The notes: a model not told the origin generated them from the letters alone. DNA of 64,000 nucleotides from Chryseobacterium ginsenosidimutans (GCF_030823405.1 NZ_JAUSXC010000001.1:2649001-2713000); one strand, 5' to 3'; shown: positions 35,959 to 45,672, numbered from the stretch's first letter. Made by a program: numbers and translations.

Positions 35959-38430
35959 ATGAAAAAGTTGATACTATTTCTAATGCTTTTGCTCTTTGTT
36001 TTCAGTTTTTCGCAAACAACAAAAAAGTTTTATACTTGTCCGATGCATCCGGAAATTACTTTAGACAAGCCAGGAAAATGCCCTAAATGCGGAATGGATT
36101 TGGTTGAAAAAGAGAATGAAAATCATCAGACTATTGAAAATCAAGGAGAGAGAAATCCCGTTTTAAAAAAGAACTCTGAAAATGGAAAAATATCTTTTAC
36201 AGGAAAAACTGTTCGTTACGATTTGTATGTAAAAGATACGATTGTAAATTTTACAGGAAGAAACCGCAGAGCGATTGCTGTAAACGGAAGATTACAGGCT
36301 CCAACCTTATATTTTACGGAAGGAGACACGGCAGAAATTTATCTTCACAATATGTTGAAAGAAAACACAGGTTTTCACTGGCATGGTGTTATTCTGCCAA
36401 ATGAAAATGACGGAGTACCTTATCTTACGACAAAGCCCGTAGAACCTGGAGAAACACATTTATATAAATTCAGAATTTCTCAAAACGGGACGTATTGGTA
36501 TCATTCTCATGAAGGTCTGCAAGAGCAGATCGGGATGAATGGGATGTTGGTCTTTAACAAAAGAGATGGTGAACCAAAAGTGAATTATACTAAAGAAATT
36601 CCTGTTTTATTGGGAGATTGGAGCGATGAGAATCCAAGGCAGATTGCACGAAGGCTTCATATGGCGAATACAGATTGGTATTCGATTAAGAAAAATTCTG
36701 TTCAAAGTTATTGGGAAGCTATAAAATCTGGAAATTTCGGAACAAAAGCTTTGAATGAATGGAAAAGAATGGAAGCAATGGATGTAAGTGATGTCTATTA
36801 TGATAAATTTTTAATCAACGGACAACCAAGCTCGGATTATTCAAATTTAAAAGCAGGAGATAAAGTTCGGTTGAGAATTGCCAACGGAGGTTCTTCAACT
36901 TATTTTTGGCTAAATTTCGGTGGCGGCAAGATAAAAGTCGTTGCAAATGACGGAAATGATGTTGTTCCTGTGGAAGTGGATCGTTTAATTGTTGGTATTT
37001 CAGAAACTTATGATATTGAAGTAACAATTCCAGAGAATAAAAGTTTTGAATTTCGTGCGACTTCAGAAGATAGAATTGGTCATGCTTCACTTTGGCTGGG
37101 TTCAGGGGAAAAAGTAGAAGCTCCGAATTTACCAAGATTAAAGCTTTTTGAAGGTATGAAAATGATGAACGGTATGATGGAAATTAGCGGAAATATGAAG
37201 CCTATGAACATGGTAATGGGAAATCAAATGATGGATATGAATGAAGTCATGTATCCCGAACTTAGTGAAAGCCAGCGAAAAATGACGATGAATCATATGA
37301 ACGAAATGATGGGAATTAAACCTAAAGATTCTGGTAAAGAAGATCACTCCAATCATTCGGGGATGGATATGAATGAGGAAAAAACAATTAAAAGATTGTC
37401 TTATAATATGTTGAAATCTCCGGAAAAAACCATTCTTCCAACGGAAAATATAAGAGAAATTAAATTTACTCTTGAAGGTAATATGAACCATTACCTGTGG
37501 ACTTTAGATAATAAAACCGTTACGGAAACAGATAAAATTTTAATTAAAAAAGGAGAGATTGTGAGAATTACGATGTACAATAATTCAATGATGCGTCATC
37601 CTATGCATCTTCACGGTCACGATTTTAGACTTATCAACTCTAAAGGAGAATATTCGCCGCTGAAAAATGTGGTAGATATTATGCCGATGGAAACCAATAC
37701 GATAGAATTTGCTGCAAACCAAGATGGTGACTGGTTTTTTCATTGTCATATCTTATATCACATGATGGCGGGAATGGGAAGAATTTTTAGCTATGAAAAT
37801 TCAGCGCCGAATCCGCAGCTTCCGAATAGAAAACTTGCCTGGAAAGACTTTTTGAAAGACAACAGAATGGTAAGTTCAATGGCAATGCTGGATATTGCAA
37901 GCAATAAAATTCATGCTGAAACAATGACGATGTTTGGTCCGAGATGGGCAAATTTAAATGAATTTCATTCAAATTGGGATTTTAATCATTTTGACGGAAA
38001 TTTTAAGTTAGGAAGGTTTTTAGGCAAATTTCAATGGGCTTTACCATATGCAGGTTTCAGAATTCAAAATAATCATGAAATAATGGAACGGAAAATGACG
38101 GAAGAAATGGGTGACGACTTTCACGGAAAGAAAACATGGTTCGGACAGCAAAAAGCTTCTAAGAATAAAGCGGCTTTCATTGTTGGGATGCAATATCTTC
38201 TGCCGATGCTCATAACAGCCGACGCAAGTGTTGATCAAAATGGTAAAGTTTTATTCGAGTTAAGTAGGGAAGATATTCCGCTTTCCAGGAGATTGAGAGG
38301 AAATTTCAGTGTGAATTCTGACGGTGAATTTAAATCCGGATTACGATATATTATACAGAAATATATTTCAGTTTCGGGTAATTATGACAATGAAATGGGA
38401 TGGGGAGCCGGAATTACTTTGACATATTAA
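35959..38430 (+). CDS. fusion of heavy-metal-binding domain, multicopper oxidase and C-terminal beta domain
   Basis: The 823-residue protein has a signal peptide, then a heavy-metal-binding domain (YTCPMHPEI with the nearby CPKCGMDLV, about 22-50). A CopA-like multicopper oxidase follows with all four copper motifs: HWHGV, WYHSHEGLQ, HPMHLHGHDF and HCHILYHMMAGM. A Met-rich insert lies at about 400-465. The last 190 residues or so are beta-rich and end in GITLTY, like an outer-membrane protein, and resemble CopB. Such oxidases oxidise Cu(I) in the periplasm. The ATG at 35959 is used; an earlier GTG at 35932 precedes the signal peptide. The three-part arrangement is unusual. Confidence 0.88.
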   Translation: MKKLILFLMLLLFVFSFSQTTKKFYTCPMHPEITLDKPGKCPKCGMDLVEKENENHQTIENQGERNPVLKKNSENGKISFTGKTVRYDLYVKDTIVNFTGRNRRAIAVNGRLQAPTLYFTEGDTAEIYLHNMLKENTGFHWHGVILPNENDGVPYLTTKPVEPGETHLYKFRISQNGTYWYHSHEGLQEQIGMNGMLVFNKRDGEPKVNYTKEIPVLLGDWSDENPRQIARRLHMANTDWYSIKKNSVQSYWEAIKSGNFGTKALNEWKRMEAMDVSDVYYDKFLINGQPSSDYSNLKAGDKVRLRIANGGSSTYFWLNFGGGKIKVVANDGNDVVPVEVDRLIVGISETYDIEVTIPENKSFEFRATSEDRIGHASLWLGSGEKVEAPNLPRLKLFEGMKMMNGMMEISGNMKPMNMVMGNQMMDMNEVMYPELSESQRKMTMNHMNEMMGIKPKDSGKEDHSNHSGMDMNEEKTIKRLSYNMLKSPEKTILPTENIREIKFTLEGNMNHYLWTLDNKTVTETDKILIKKGEIVRITMYNNSMMRHPMHLHGHDFRLINSKGEYSPLKNVVDIMPMETNTIEFAANQDGDWFFHCHILYHMMAGMGRIFSYENSAPNPQLPNRKLAWKDFLKDNRMVSSMAMLDIASNKIHAETMTMFGPRWANLNEFHSNWDFNHFDGNFKLGRFLGKFQWALPYAGFRIQNNHEIMERKMTEEMGDDFHGKKTWFGQQKASKNKAAFIVGMQYLLPMLITADASVDQNGKVLFELSREDIPLSRRLRGNFSVNSDGEFKSGLRYIIQKYISVSGNYDNEMGWGAGITLTY

Positions 38431-38431
38431 T

Positions 38432-38465
38432 AAAAAAAAGGAATTCAATTGAATTCCTTTTTTTT
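38432..38465. terminator. bidirectional terminator between the oxidase and a convergent lipoprotein
   Basis: A 34-base near-perfect palindrome (A-run, GGAATTCAATTGAATTCC, T-run) serves both convergent genes. Confidence 0.88.
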
Positions 38466-38480
38466 ATTGCTGAAATTCAA

Positions 38481-39071
38481 TTATTTTAAATTTTTCAATT
38501 CGTTCAGTAATTGACTTTGTGTTTTGATAAGATTATTTAAACTGTCTGTTTCCAGAGGATGTGTTTCCTGATAATTTTCGATTTCGGGAAGAGTTTTTTT
38601 GATTTTATAAGCATCATAAAAAGAATTAAGTTTTATAAAATTAAGATTTATTTGAATCTTTAATTCATTCAATTTATTGATTTTAATATCATATTTTTCT
38701 GAGCTGTTCTTTAAAAGATTTAAGATTTCTTTTTGTAAAGTAGAATCCATAATATTTTTTGCCCTTCTTTCAGCATCGGAATAATAATTTGCAGATGATT
38801 TTGTAATGTCATCATAAAGATCTTTTATGATTTGACTGTCATTCTGCAATGATAAAAACCTTTTGTTAAAATTTGTGAGCTTTTCATCATTTTTAATTTT
38901 CTCATTATATATTCTGTCAATTATTGCTTCAGATCTACCTATTCGTTTTAAAGAAAAGCTTGATTCTGTATTTTTTGTAGCTTGCTCAACAATATCCTTA
39001 TTGGCAGGTTTATTTTCTTGGCAAGAAATCAGTAATAAAAATAAGATGGATGTAAGAATTGTTTTTTTCAT
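38481..39071 (-). CDS. lipoprotein of unknown function
   Basis: The 196-residue protein has a lipobox (LLLISCQEN, Cys at residue 17). The rest is highly charged, rich in Lys, Glu and Asn, and probably helical, with possible coiled coils. No known domain is visible. It is a single-gene unit on the minus strand. It is small and not evidently related to the copper genes. Confidence 0.7.
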   Translation of the reverse strand: MKKTILTSILFLLLISCQENKPANKDIVEQATKNTESSFSLKRIGRSEAIIDRIYNEKIKNDEKLTNFNKRFLSLQNDSQIIKDLYDDITKSSANYYSDAERRAKNIMDSTLQKEILNLLKNSSEKYDIKINKLNELKIQINLNFIKLNSFYDAYKIKKTLPEIENYQETHPLETDSLNNLIKTQSQLLNELKNLK

Positions 39072-39105
39072 AATATTTATAGTGAAGATACTCTAAAATT
39101 GTTAC

Positions 39106-39136
39106 AAAAAAGCGGAACCTGAAAATCAAGCTCCGC
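39106..39136 (-). terminator. terminator after rpoD
   Basis: On the minus strand GCGGAGC and GTTCCGC pair (one mismatch) ahead of a T tract. Confidence 0.7.
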
Positions 39137-39159
39137 CTAGTAAATTTTACGTTAAAATT

Positions 39160-40026
39160 TTATTTACCCAAATAAGATTTCAAAATCTTACTTCTGGTAT
39201 TGTGTTTCAATCTCTTGATCGCTTTTTCTTTGATCTGACGAACTCTCTCTCTCGTAAGGTCGAAAGTTTCACCGATTTCTTCTAAAGTCATTGGATGTTT
39301 TCCATTCAATCCGAAGTATAATCTTACCAAATCAGCCTCTCTTGGCGTTAAAGTATTTAATGCTCTTTCGATCTCAATTTGTAGAGATTCAAGCATTAAA
39401 TCTTTATCAGGACTTGGAGATTCTCCTGAACGTAATACATCATAAAGATTAGAATCTTCACCTTCTACCAAAGGCGCATCCATAGACAAATGTCTTCCGG
39501 AATTTTTCATAGATTCTTTAATATCTTCCTCGCTCATATCAAGAACTTCGGCCAATTCTTCAGGAGAAGGAGGTCTTTCGTTTTCTTGTTCTAAGTGGGC
39601 ATATGCTTTATTGATCTTGTTGATAGAACCGATTTTGTTCAATGGCAATCTTACAATTCTTGACTGTTCTGCCAAAGCCTGTAAAATCGACTGACGAATC
39701 CACCAAACTGCGTAAGAGATAAATTTGAAACCTCTCGTTTCATCATACCTTTTTGCCGCCTTCATCAGTCCTAAGTTACCTTCATTAATTAAATCGGGTA
39801 AAGAAAGACCTTGATTTTGGTATTGTTTAGATACTGATACTACGAAACGAAGGTTGGCTTTAATTAATTTCTCTAGTGCTGCTCTGTCGCCTGCACGAAT
39901 TCTTTGTGCCAAATCTACCTCTTCGTCCGCAGTGATTAGTTCCACTTTACCAATTTCCTGCAAATACTTGTCTAATGAAGCAGTTTCCCTGTTGGTTACC
40001 TGCTTAGTGATTTTTAATTGTCTCAT
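39160..40026 (-). CDS. rpoD: primary sigma factor (RpoD/SigA type)
   Basis: The principal sigma factor directs RNA polymerase to housekeeping promoters. The 288-residue protein lacks region 1.1 and the long E. coli insert, as usual in Bacteroidota. It has region 1.2 ([16 protein letters not shown]), region 2 ([18 protein letters not shown] with [17 protein letters not shown]) and region 4 with the helix-turn-helix [20 protein letters not shown]. Promoter recognition by this factor explains the TAnnTTTG boxes throughout the window. A TTG/TATTTTTG promoter lies about 100 bases upstream. Confidence 0.97.
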   Translation of the reverse strand: MRQLKITKQVTNRETASLDKYLQEIGKVELITADEEVDLAQRIRAGDRAALEKLIKANLRFVVSVSKQYQNQGLSLPDLINEGNLGLMKAAKRYDETRGFKFISYAVWWIRQSILQALAEQSRIVRLPLNKIGSINKINKAYAHLEQENERPPSPEELAEVLDMSEEDIKESMKNSGRHLSMDAPLVEGEDSNLYDVLRSGESPSPDKDLMLESLQIEIERALNTLTPREADLVRLYFGLNGKHPMTLEEIGETFDLTRERVRQIKEKAIKRLKHNTRSKILKSYLGK

Positions 40027-40127
40027 CTATTTTATCCTCAAAAAGAGTTTATACTACATTATACGTTTGAACAGGTAAAAAGGTTACACAAGTTTTCAAT
40101 AATTTTATTTAATTAAGTTGAGATTGA

Positions 40128-40156
40128 CAAAAATAGTTGTAAATTATCGGTCTCAA
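40128..40156 (-). promoter_or_regulatory. promoter of rpoD
   Basis: On the minus strand TTG (40154-40156), 18 bases, TATTTTTG (40128-40135), about 100 bases before the ATG. Confidence 0.65.
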
Positions 40157-40211
40157 GTCGCAGAATGGTGATTTTTTACACTTAATATAAACGTAAATTA
40201 TTCTTAAAAAC

Positions 40212-40237
40212 AAAAAAAGCGAAACAAAGGTTCCGCT
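40212..40237 (-). terminator. terminator after the S1/P1 nuclease
   Basis: On the minus strand AGCGGAA and TTTCGCT pair (one G-U) around a six-base loop, followed by seven T. Confidence 0.8.
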
Positions 40238-40260
40238 TATATCATTAAAGGTAAATAATT

Positions 40261-41052
40261 TTAGAAAAGATCATTCAACAATTTTGAAAGTCTCAAACCT
40301 CCGTAAAGAAGCTGTCTTTCTACTGTATCATTGAATTTATACTGATAATCGTATGCCAATTTTGAATCATTTGGAGTTTGTGCGTAGATTTTATTTGCAA
40401 TTTTATGAGAATCATACAACCAATCTTCCAATGTTCCTTTCTGAATTTGTTTTACCTCTTCATCAGATTTAATATCTAATAATTTAGAATATTCAGTATA
40501 ACTGTATTTTTGAGAATCTATTAATTTACCATCCCAAACAGAGTGTAAATTTGTTTTTTCTCCAAAATAAGTGACATTAATTTTATTTCCGCCTAAATCT
40601 TCAGCTCTTCCAACATGTAGAGGCTGTGCCAAGTCTCCCATAATGTGAATAAGGAAGATCAAAGCTATTTTTCTGTCTTTTTCAGAAGTTTTTTCATCTT
40701 TAATCTGGCTCGACAATGTTTTAATTTGAGTATATAAACTCGGACCTGCCTGAGCTTTTAATTTTTCTTCAAAAGCCTTAAAGTCAGTTTGAGGATCAAT
40801 GTTTACGTAATGCCAAGCGGAAGCTTCTTTCCAGGCACCTGTTGTATCAGATTTGATGAAATCCGGCCAGTTTGCCCAATAAGCGAGGCGTTCTTTGCCC
40901 ATAATCTTTTTAATTTCTCTTCTTGCCTTTCCGGAAAGATGATTTTCTGCGATTTCTGCAATAATTCTGTGCCCCGTTAATCCCCATGCATATGAATAAA
41001 GCGAAGATGTAATGAATGCTAAAATCAGAATTTTAGAATAAATACTTTTCAT
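40261..41052 (-). CDS. secreted S1/P1-type nuclease
   Basis: The 263-residue Zn enzyme cleaves single-stranded nucleic acids and often removes 3'-phosphates. After the signal peptide (ending SLYSYA) the mature protein begins WGLTGH, where the N-terminal Trp and the next His are zinc ligands. Other ligands are in WANWPDFIKSD, WHYVNID, HIMGDLAQPLHVG and LHSVWDGKL, so the full trinuclear site seems intact. The ATG at 41052 is used: the frame's earlier TTG at 41076 lies in a TATCTTTG box. It is divergent from the T6SS genes. Confidence 0.9.
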   Translation of the reverse strand: MKSIYSKILILAFITSSLYSYAWGLTGHRIIAEIAENHLSGKARREIKKIMGKERLAYWANWPDFIKSDTTGAWKEASAWHYVNIDPQTDFKAFEEKLKAQAGPSLYTQIKTLSSQIKDEKTSEKDRKIALIFLIHIMGDLAQPLHVGRAEDLGGNKINVTYFGEKTNLHSVWDGKLIDSQKYSYTEYSKLLDIKSDEEVKQIQKGTLEDWLYDSHKIANKIYAQTPNDSKLAYDYQYKFNDTVERQLLYGGLRLSKLLNDLF

Positions 41053-41073
41053 TATAATAACATTTTCAGGATG

Positions 41074-41081
41074 CAAAGATA
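41074..41081 (-). promoter_or_regulatory. promoter -7 box of the S1/P1 nuclease
   Basis: TATCTTTG on the minus strand; its G is 22 bases before the ATG. It overlaps the alternative start of a longer frame. Confidence 0.6.
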
Positions 41082-41338
41082 AGGTTAATTTGAAGTTGAA
41101 TATAAAGTTAAATAAAGGATTTAAAAATTTAACTAAATCTTAAAATTTGGTTTAAATTATACATTCTCATTAATTTAAAAATGCTTTTAAGTATAAAATT
41201 CTATATTTTTACTATTTACGCTTTATATTATTCTTTTTAGTAACAATAAATTAGTATTTTTAAAATAAAATTAGTGGTAATATTTTTTCAGTAATTTGAG
41301 ATATATTACTTTTACAAGTCAAAATCACAGGAAAAACC

Positions 41339-42280
41339 ATGTATGAGAATAATATTGTAGATATGAATTACAATAAACTGCAGACAGATTTCAAGGCTGA
41401 AGCTGTGGCAGTCAACCTTCTGAAATATCATAGAGCGGTAAGTAATATTTTTATTGAACGGATCGGGATCAATGATCGTGCTTATTTAAAGGATATTAAA
41501 AGTATTTCGAGCAATTATTTAGGTTTTGATGAAGAAGTATTTACGATAGAAACCTATAGAGAAGGTATTTACGATTATCTTCCTGAGGGCTTGTTTCATC
41601 CGCCTTCATTGGGAGCTTCCAGAAAAAATGTGGATACAGTTGTCCGTGAAATCCGTAAACAGAAACAAGTAGAAGAGGATGCAAGGAAGTTTTTCAGACC
41701 ATTTGAGCTGGAAATATTTTTCACCGAAATTAGTGCTTTGCTTAAAGAATTTGATTTTGAAATCTCAAGTGATACAGATTCTTTGCTGGATACAGTAAGT
41801 GATCTTTGGCCTTTAATTAATATGCTCGACAAACAAAATGCCTATATTTTCATTTATATTTTACCATTTTTTCACCAGATAAGAGGTGATAAAAAATGGT
41901 TTGAAAGATGTATAAGTGCATTTCTTCAGGTTCCGGTTGAGATTACTTTTTCCCCGAATATTGTTGACGGGTTAGAAGAGGAAAATGATTCTATGCTGTT
42001 GGGAAACTCCAGATTGGGAGTGACTTACATTCCAAGTGGAAGACATATGGACGGTCAGAGAAACTGGGTAGTCAACATCGGACCGATTCCTTATTCGGAT
42101 ATGAAGAAATATATCGTTGGCAATCCGTTCCGAAAAGTTCTTCAGGCCTTATATGACTATTTTTTACCTGTAAGTGTTGACGTTGAGGAGAATTTTATTA
42201 CAGAAAAAAAAGAATATTCTTTTGCTCTGGAAGATGATGAAAGAAATACAAACAGGCTTGGTTACTCTACATTCCTGTGA
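41339..42280 (+). CDS. tssG: TssG-like T6SS baseplate protein
   Basis: The 313-residue protein has the TssG-like C-terminal block: LLGNSRLGVTYIPSGRHM, then NWVVNIGPI and a KVLQALYDYFLPV helix. TssG forms part of the baseplate wedge of the type VI secretion injectisome. The N-terminal half (RAYLKDIKSI to FFRPFELEIFF) is less typical. It is followed after 56 bases by tssN and then tssK. ATGs at 41339 and 41363 are both plausible. No clear consensus promoter lies in the 286 bases upstream. The call rests partly on the neighbours; a divergent TssF-like protein is the alternative. Confidence 0.7.
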   Translation: MYENNIVDMNYNKLQTDFKAEAVAVNLLKYHRAVSNIFIERIGINDRAYLKDIKSISSNYLGFDEEVFTIETYREGIYDYLPEGLFHPPSLGASRKNVDTVVREIRKQKQVEEDARKFFRPFELEIFFTEISALLKEFDFEISSDTDSLLDTVSDLWPLINMLDKQNAYIFIYILPFFHQIRGDKKWFERCISAFLQVPVEITFSPNIVDGLEEENDSMLLGNSRLGVTYIPSGRHMDGQRNWVVNIGPIPYSDMKKYIVGNPFRKVLQALYDYFLPVSVDVEENFITEKKEYSFALEDDERNTNRLGYSTFL

Positions 42281-42336
42281 AAATTTTTAACTATATTTAC
42301 ATTCACCAAGAAAAATATTAATTCGAAAAAAGACAG

Positions 42337-43251
42337 ATGGAAATTTCTTCAGTAAAAGGGATCTTTTTAAGGTATATTTTAATGCCTTTATTTGCGGTAA
42401 TCATGATGGTAATTTTAGGTATTATCAGAAGAAATAAACCTGCCATTAAGATCAAAACTATTATTATATATGTTCTGCTTTGCAGTTTGTGCCTTGCAAT
42501 TCCTGGGATTTTTGGTTTTGCAGGAAATCTTTTTAATCCATACTGGTACCTTATTGCGCAGATTGTTTACCTTATTTTAGGGATTATTCATGTTAATTTA
42601 TCAGACAGATATTTTAAAAAACATTTTAGTTCTCTTACAAAAAGCATTTTGTTTGAATCTGTACTTTCATTGACGTGCATTGGTTTCGGAGGGTATCTTT
42701 TTTACCTGATTTTCAACTGGATGAGTAAAGGAACCGGTTATGCAATTATGTCTGCAACGAGTATACTTGTTTTTTTGGTTCCGCTAGTTTTTCATTATTG
42801 TTATATACAGTTAATCAGTATTCCTGTTGATATTTATAAAACCTGGAAATATTCACCGGATCAAAAGCTTCCTGATTTTGAAGGGGCAGATTTTGACAGA
42901 TTAATGGTTCTAAATGTAGAATTAAGCAAGAACTTGGAAGATACAAACCGATTCCGAATTAAGGCTAAAACACTTCCTACAGGTGTAACTTTCGGAGATT
43001 GGTTTTATAGAGTAGTTGATGATTATAATCATAAAAACCCGAACTCGATTATTCATCTTTCAGATGAAGCAAAAGATCCTTATTATTGGATTTTTTATAC
43101 AAAAAAGTCATTTTTCAGCTTTAGAAAGTATATTGATTTCGATCAGGATATTACACAAAATAATGTTGCAGAAAACGATGTTGTCATTTGTAAAAGAGTG
43201 ATTCAGCATGAGGAAGAAGGAGTAAGAAAAGCACAATCACACACAGTTTAA
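42337..43251 (+). CDS. tssN: TssN, T6SS subtype iii membrane protein
   Basis: The 304-residue protein has five hydrophobic helices in its first 170 residues and a soluble C-terminal domain with FRIKAKTLPTGVTFGDWFYR (about 207-226). This layout matches TssN, one of the proteins found only in the Bacteroidota type of T6SS (subtype iii), where it is thought to take part in the membrane complex in place of TssJ/L/M. It lies between a TssG-like and a TssK gene on the same strand, with 12 bases to tssK. The family assignment is by recall, since no motif is decisive. Confidence 0.78.
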   Translation: MEISSVKGIFLRYILMPLFAVIMMVILGIIRRNKPAIKIKTIIIYVLLCSLCLAIPGIFGFAGNLFNPYWYLIAQIVYLILGIIHVNLSDRYFKKHFSSLTKSILFESVLSLTCIGFGGYLFYLIFNWMSKGTGYAIMSATSILVFLVPLVFHYCYIQLISIPVDIYKTWKYSPDQKLPDFEGADFDRLMVLNVELSKNLEDTNRFRIKAKTLPTGVTFGDWFYRVVDDYNHKNPNSIIHLSDEAKDPYYWIFYTKKSFFSFRKYIDFDQDITQNNVAENDVVICKRVIQHEEEGVRKAQSHTV

Positions 43252-43262
43252 AAATATAGAAT

Positions 43263-44402
43263 ATGATACAGCCTATTAAACATTTTGCAATTAATTGGGT
43301 TGATGGGATGAAGGTTTCCCAGAGACATCTTAACGATCAGGATAATTTTTTAATTGATACCATCAGAGATTCCAACTCATTGGTGATCACTACATATAAT
43401 TACGGGCTTTTACCTATTTCAAACGAATTCACAGACAGGACGATTTTTGATGTTCATAATACGGCAACAAATGATGTTCAGTTGGTGATAAAGCATTGTA
43501 GTGCAGTCACTTTGGCAGGTTACAGAATCGAATTGAATGATAGGAGAGTAAGCGTAAAATCATTGGCAAAATCAATGCATGAAGAGCAGGCTGATGGAGA
43601 ATATTACATTTTAATTTCCGTAAATCCGTTTGATAAAGTACCTTTCGGAGACATTGATCCTGAAGAAATTCCGCCGCGTCACCCGAATACACAATCTAAT
43701 CACCACATTGAGCTGCTTCCTGTAACTTCTTTAAACAGCAGTTATTCAGGAGGAAATTATCTGATCATCGGAAAAGTAGATTTAAAAGGAAATATTGCAC
43801 AGGTAGATTCTAATTTTATTCCACCGTGTACATCGATTCAAAGTCATCCGGCGTTGTTGGATTATTACAACAGCTTTGCAAAATCTATCGGCAATTTACA
43901 GCAATATGCTTTTAAAATTATTCAAAAAACATCGCATAAAAATCAAAACACAGCTTTGGCTCAGAATGTTAAGTTTTTGTGTAATACAATGGTGACAACT
44001 TTTGGAGATATGTATTTCCAATTTAGAAATATCACACCTTATCAACCGCCGGTATTTTTAATCGAATCTTTTGCAAAGCTAGCACTTCGTTTATATAATG
44101 CGACTCAGGTTCTTATTCCTGCCGAATTGGAAGAAATGTTGAATTACAGCTTAGAATGGAGCGAAATAGCACCTCATACTTTATTGAACCAGCTTTCTAT
44201 TGTTGCAGAAACGAACTATGATCATCATAATTGCGGAGAACCTTTCATTTATATTCAGCAGATGCTGAGAAGTTTAGAAACTATTTTCTCTAAATTGAGC
44301 GAACTTGATTACATCGGTCAGAGAAAAGAAAATATTATCGTTAATGAACAGGAGGTTTCAAACAACAACAATCCGAAAAGAGGTTGGAGTGTTTTAGATT
44401 AA
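43263..44402 (+). CDS. tssK: TssK, T6SS baseplate connector
   Basis: The 379-residue protein has the TssK start INWVDGMKVSQRHLNDQDNF (the common form has a W-x-GM and a QH or RH pair), a middle beta region (IELLPVTSLNSSYSGGNYLI) and a helical C-terminal part. TssK joins the baseplate to the membrane complex. Usual TssK proteins are about 440 residues, so this is rather short. A terminator follows after the stop. No tssB, C, D, E, F, H or I gene is near, so the system is split. Confidence 0.8.
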   Translation: MIQPIKHFAINWVDGMKVSQRHLNDQDNFLIDTIRDSNSLVITTYNYGLLPISNEFTDRTIFDVHNTATNDVQLVIKHCSAVTLAGYRIELNDRRVSVKSLAKSMHEEQADGEYYILISVNPFDKVPFGDIDPEEIPPRHPNTQSNHHIELLPVTSLNSSYSGGNYLIIGKVDLKGNIAQVDSNFIPPCTSIQSHPALLDYYNSFAKSIGNLQQYAFKIIQKTSHKNQNTALAQNVKFLCNTMVTTFGDMYFQFRNITPYQPPVFLIESFAKLALRLYNATQVLIPAELEEMLNYSLEWSEIAPHTLLNQLSIVAETNYDHHNCGEPFIYIQQMLRSLETIFSKLSELDYIGQRKENIIVNEQEVSNNNNPKRGWSVLD

Positions 44403-44423
44403 TCGAACATCAACTTAAAATTT

Positions 44424-44454
44424 AAATCCCGTTATCTTAATTTCGGGATTTTTT
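44424..44454 (+). terminator. terminator after tssK
   Basis: AAATCCCG and CGGGATTT pair around a 12-base loop and are followed by T residues. It closes the T6SS fragment. Confidence 0.8.
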
Positions 44455-44494
44455 GTGTAAAATTGTTTTAGTTAAATATACTTATCAATTAAAA

Positions 44495-45670
44495 ATGAAT
44501 ACTGATAAAATAAGAGATGATATAAAGGGCCTGTCAGACGGAAAAATATTCCTAAACAATGCAGGTTCTTCATTAATGCCAACAGCAGTTGTTGATTCCA
44601 TGATTGATTATTTGCATCAGGAAGAACAATTGGGAGGGTATGAAGTTGCGAACAGAAATTCAGAATTGTTAGAACAATTTTACGATGAAGCAGCAAAATT
44701 AATCAACTGCAAATCTTCCAACATTGCTTTTGCCACCAGTGCCACTGAGGCTTTTGCAAAGGCTTTGTCAAGTATTATTTTCAAGGAAGGAGATGTAGTT
44801 ATTACAACAGTTGACGATTATATTTCTAATCAGATTACATTTATTTCATTACAGAAAAAATTAAATGTAAAAATCGTAAGAGTCAAAAACCTTTCTGATA
44901 ACGAACTTGATCTTGAAGATCTGGAAAACTTAATTAAAGAACATAATCCGAAATTAGTTGCAGTTACTCATATTCCGACAAATTCAGGATTGATTCAAAA
45001 TGTAGAAGGAGTCGGGAAAATCTGTAAACAATATGATGTTTTATATTTGGTTGATGCCTGTCAGTCAGTTGGTCAAATGGCAGTTGATGTTGAAAAAATC
45101 GGTTGTGATTTCCTGACAGCAACAGGAAGAAAATTTATGCGTGGGCCGAGAGGAACAGGATTTTTATATGTTTCGGACAGAGTTTTAGAACAAAATTATG
45201 CCCCTTTATTATTAGATATGAGAGGTGCAAACTGGACGGAATATAATGATTATGAATTGTTTAAAACTGCAAAAAGGTTTGAGCATTGGGAAATTTCTTA
45301 CGCTTCTTTGCTTGGTTTTACGGAAGCTTTGAAATATGCAAACGATATAGGATTATCCAATATTGAAGATTATAACAGAAAATTATCAGAAAAATTAAGG
45401 AAAAATATTCAAAATATTGGCTTCAAAATTTGGGATCAGGGAAATAATCTGAGCAGTATCATTACTTTTTCAGGTTCCGACGGAGATCTTGAAAATATCC
45501 AAAAAGTTTTGAAAGAGAATAACATATTCTTTTCTGTAGCGTATAAAAATTCAGCTTTAATTGATTTTACGAATAAAAATATTCATGGAATTGTGAGATT
45601 GTCACCACATTATTTCAATACATTGGAAGAAATTGAAAAAGTTTCCGAAATTTTGAAAAACAGTTTATAA
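44495..45670 (+). CDS. class V PLP-dependent aminotransferase/desulfurase-like enzyme
   Basis: The 391-residue enzyme has the class V fold: ATSATEAFAKALSS (about 71), HIPTNSGLIQNVEG, LVDACQSVGQM with the PLP Asp (about 186) and the Schiff-base Lys in ATGRKFMRGPRGTGFLYV (about 213). Related proteins include isopenicillin epimerase-like and EgtE-like enzymes, and cysteine desulfurases; the usual desulfurase Cys loop is not obvious. The ATG at 44495 is preferred to an upstream frame start at 44453 that overlaps the preceding terminator. The function is unassigned. Confidence 0.85.
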   Translation: MNTDKIRDDIKGLSDGKIFLNNAGSSLMPTAVVDSMIDYLHQEEQLGGYEVANRNSELLEQFYDEAAKLINCKSSNIAFATSATEAFAKALSSIIFKEGDVVITTVDDYISNQITFISLQKKLNVKIVRVKNLSDNELDLEDLENLIKEHNPKLVAVTHIPTNSGLIQNVEGVGKICKQYDVLYLVDACQSVGQMAVDVEKIGCDFLTATGRKFMRGPRGTGFLYVSDRVLEQNYAPLLLDMRGANWTEYNDYELFKTAKRFEHWEISYASLLGFTEALKYANDIGLSNIEDYNRKLSEKLRKNIQNIGFKIWDQGNNLSSIITFSGSDGDLENIQKVLKENNIFFSVAYKNSALIDFTNKNIHGIVRLSPHYFNTLEEIEKVSEILKNSL

Positions 45671-45672
45671 TA

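Noticed and set aside
37138..37491. His-rich minus-strand frame opposite the oxidase
   Set aside because: It arises from ATG-rich (Met) codons of the Met-rich oxidase insert read in reverse; no gene signs.
40261..41052. S1/P1 nuclease as a T6SS effector
   Set aside because: It has a normal signal peptide and its own promoter on the opposite strand, as for ordinary secreted nucleases.
41339..44402. A complete T6SS or effector island
   Set aside because: Only three structural genes are present; flanking genes have no toxin or immunity features.
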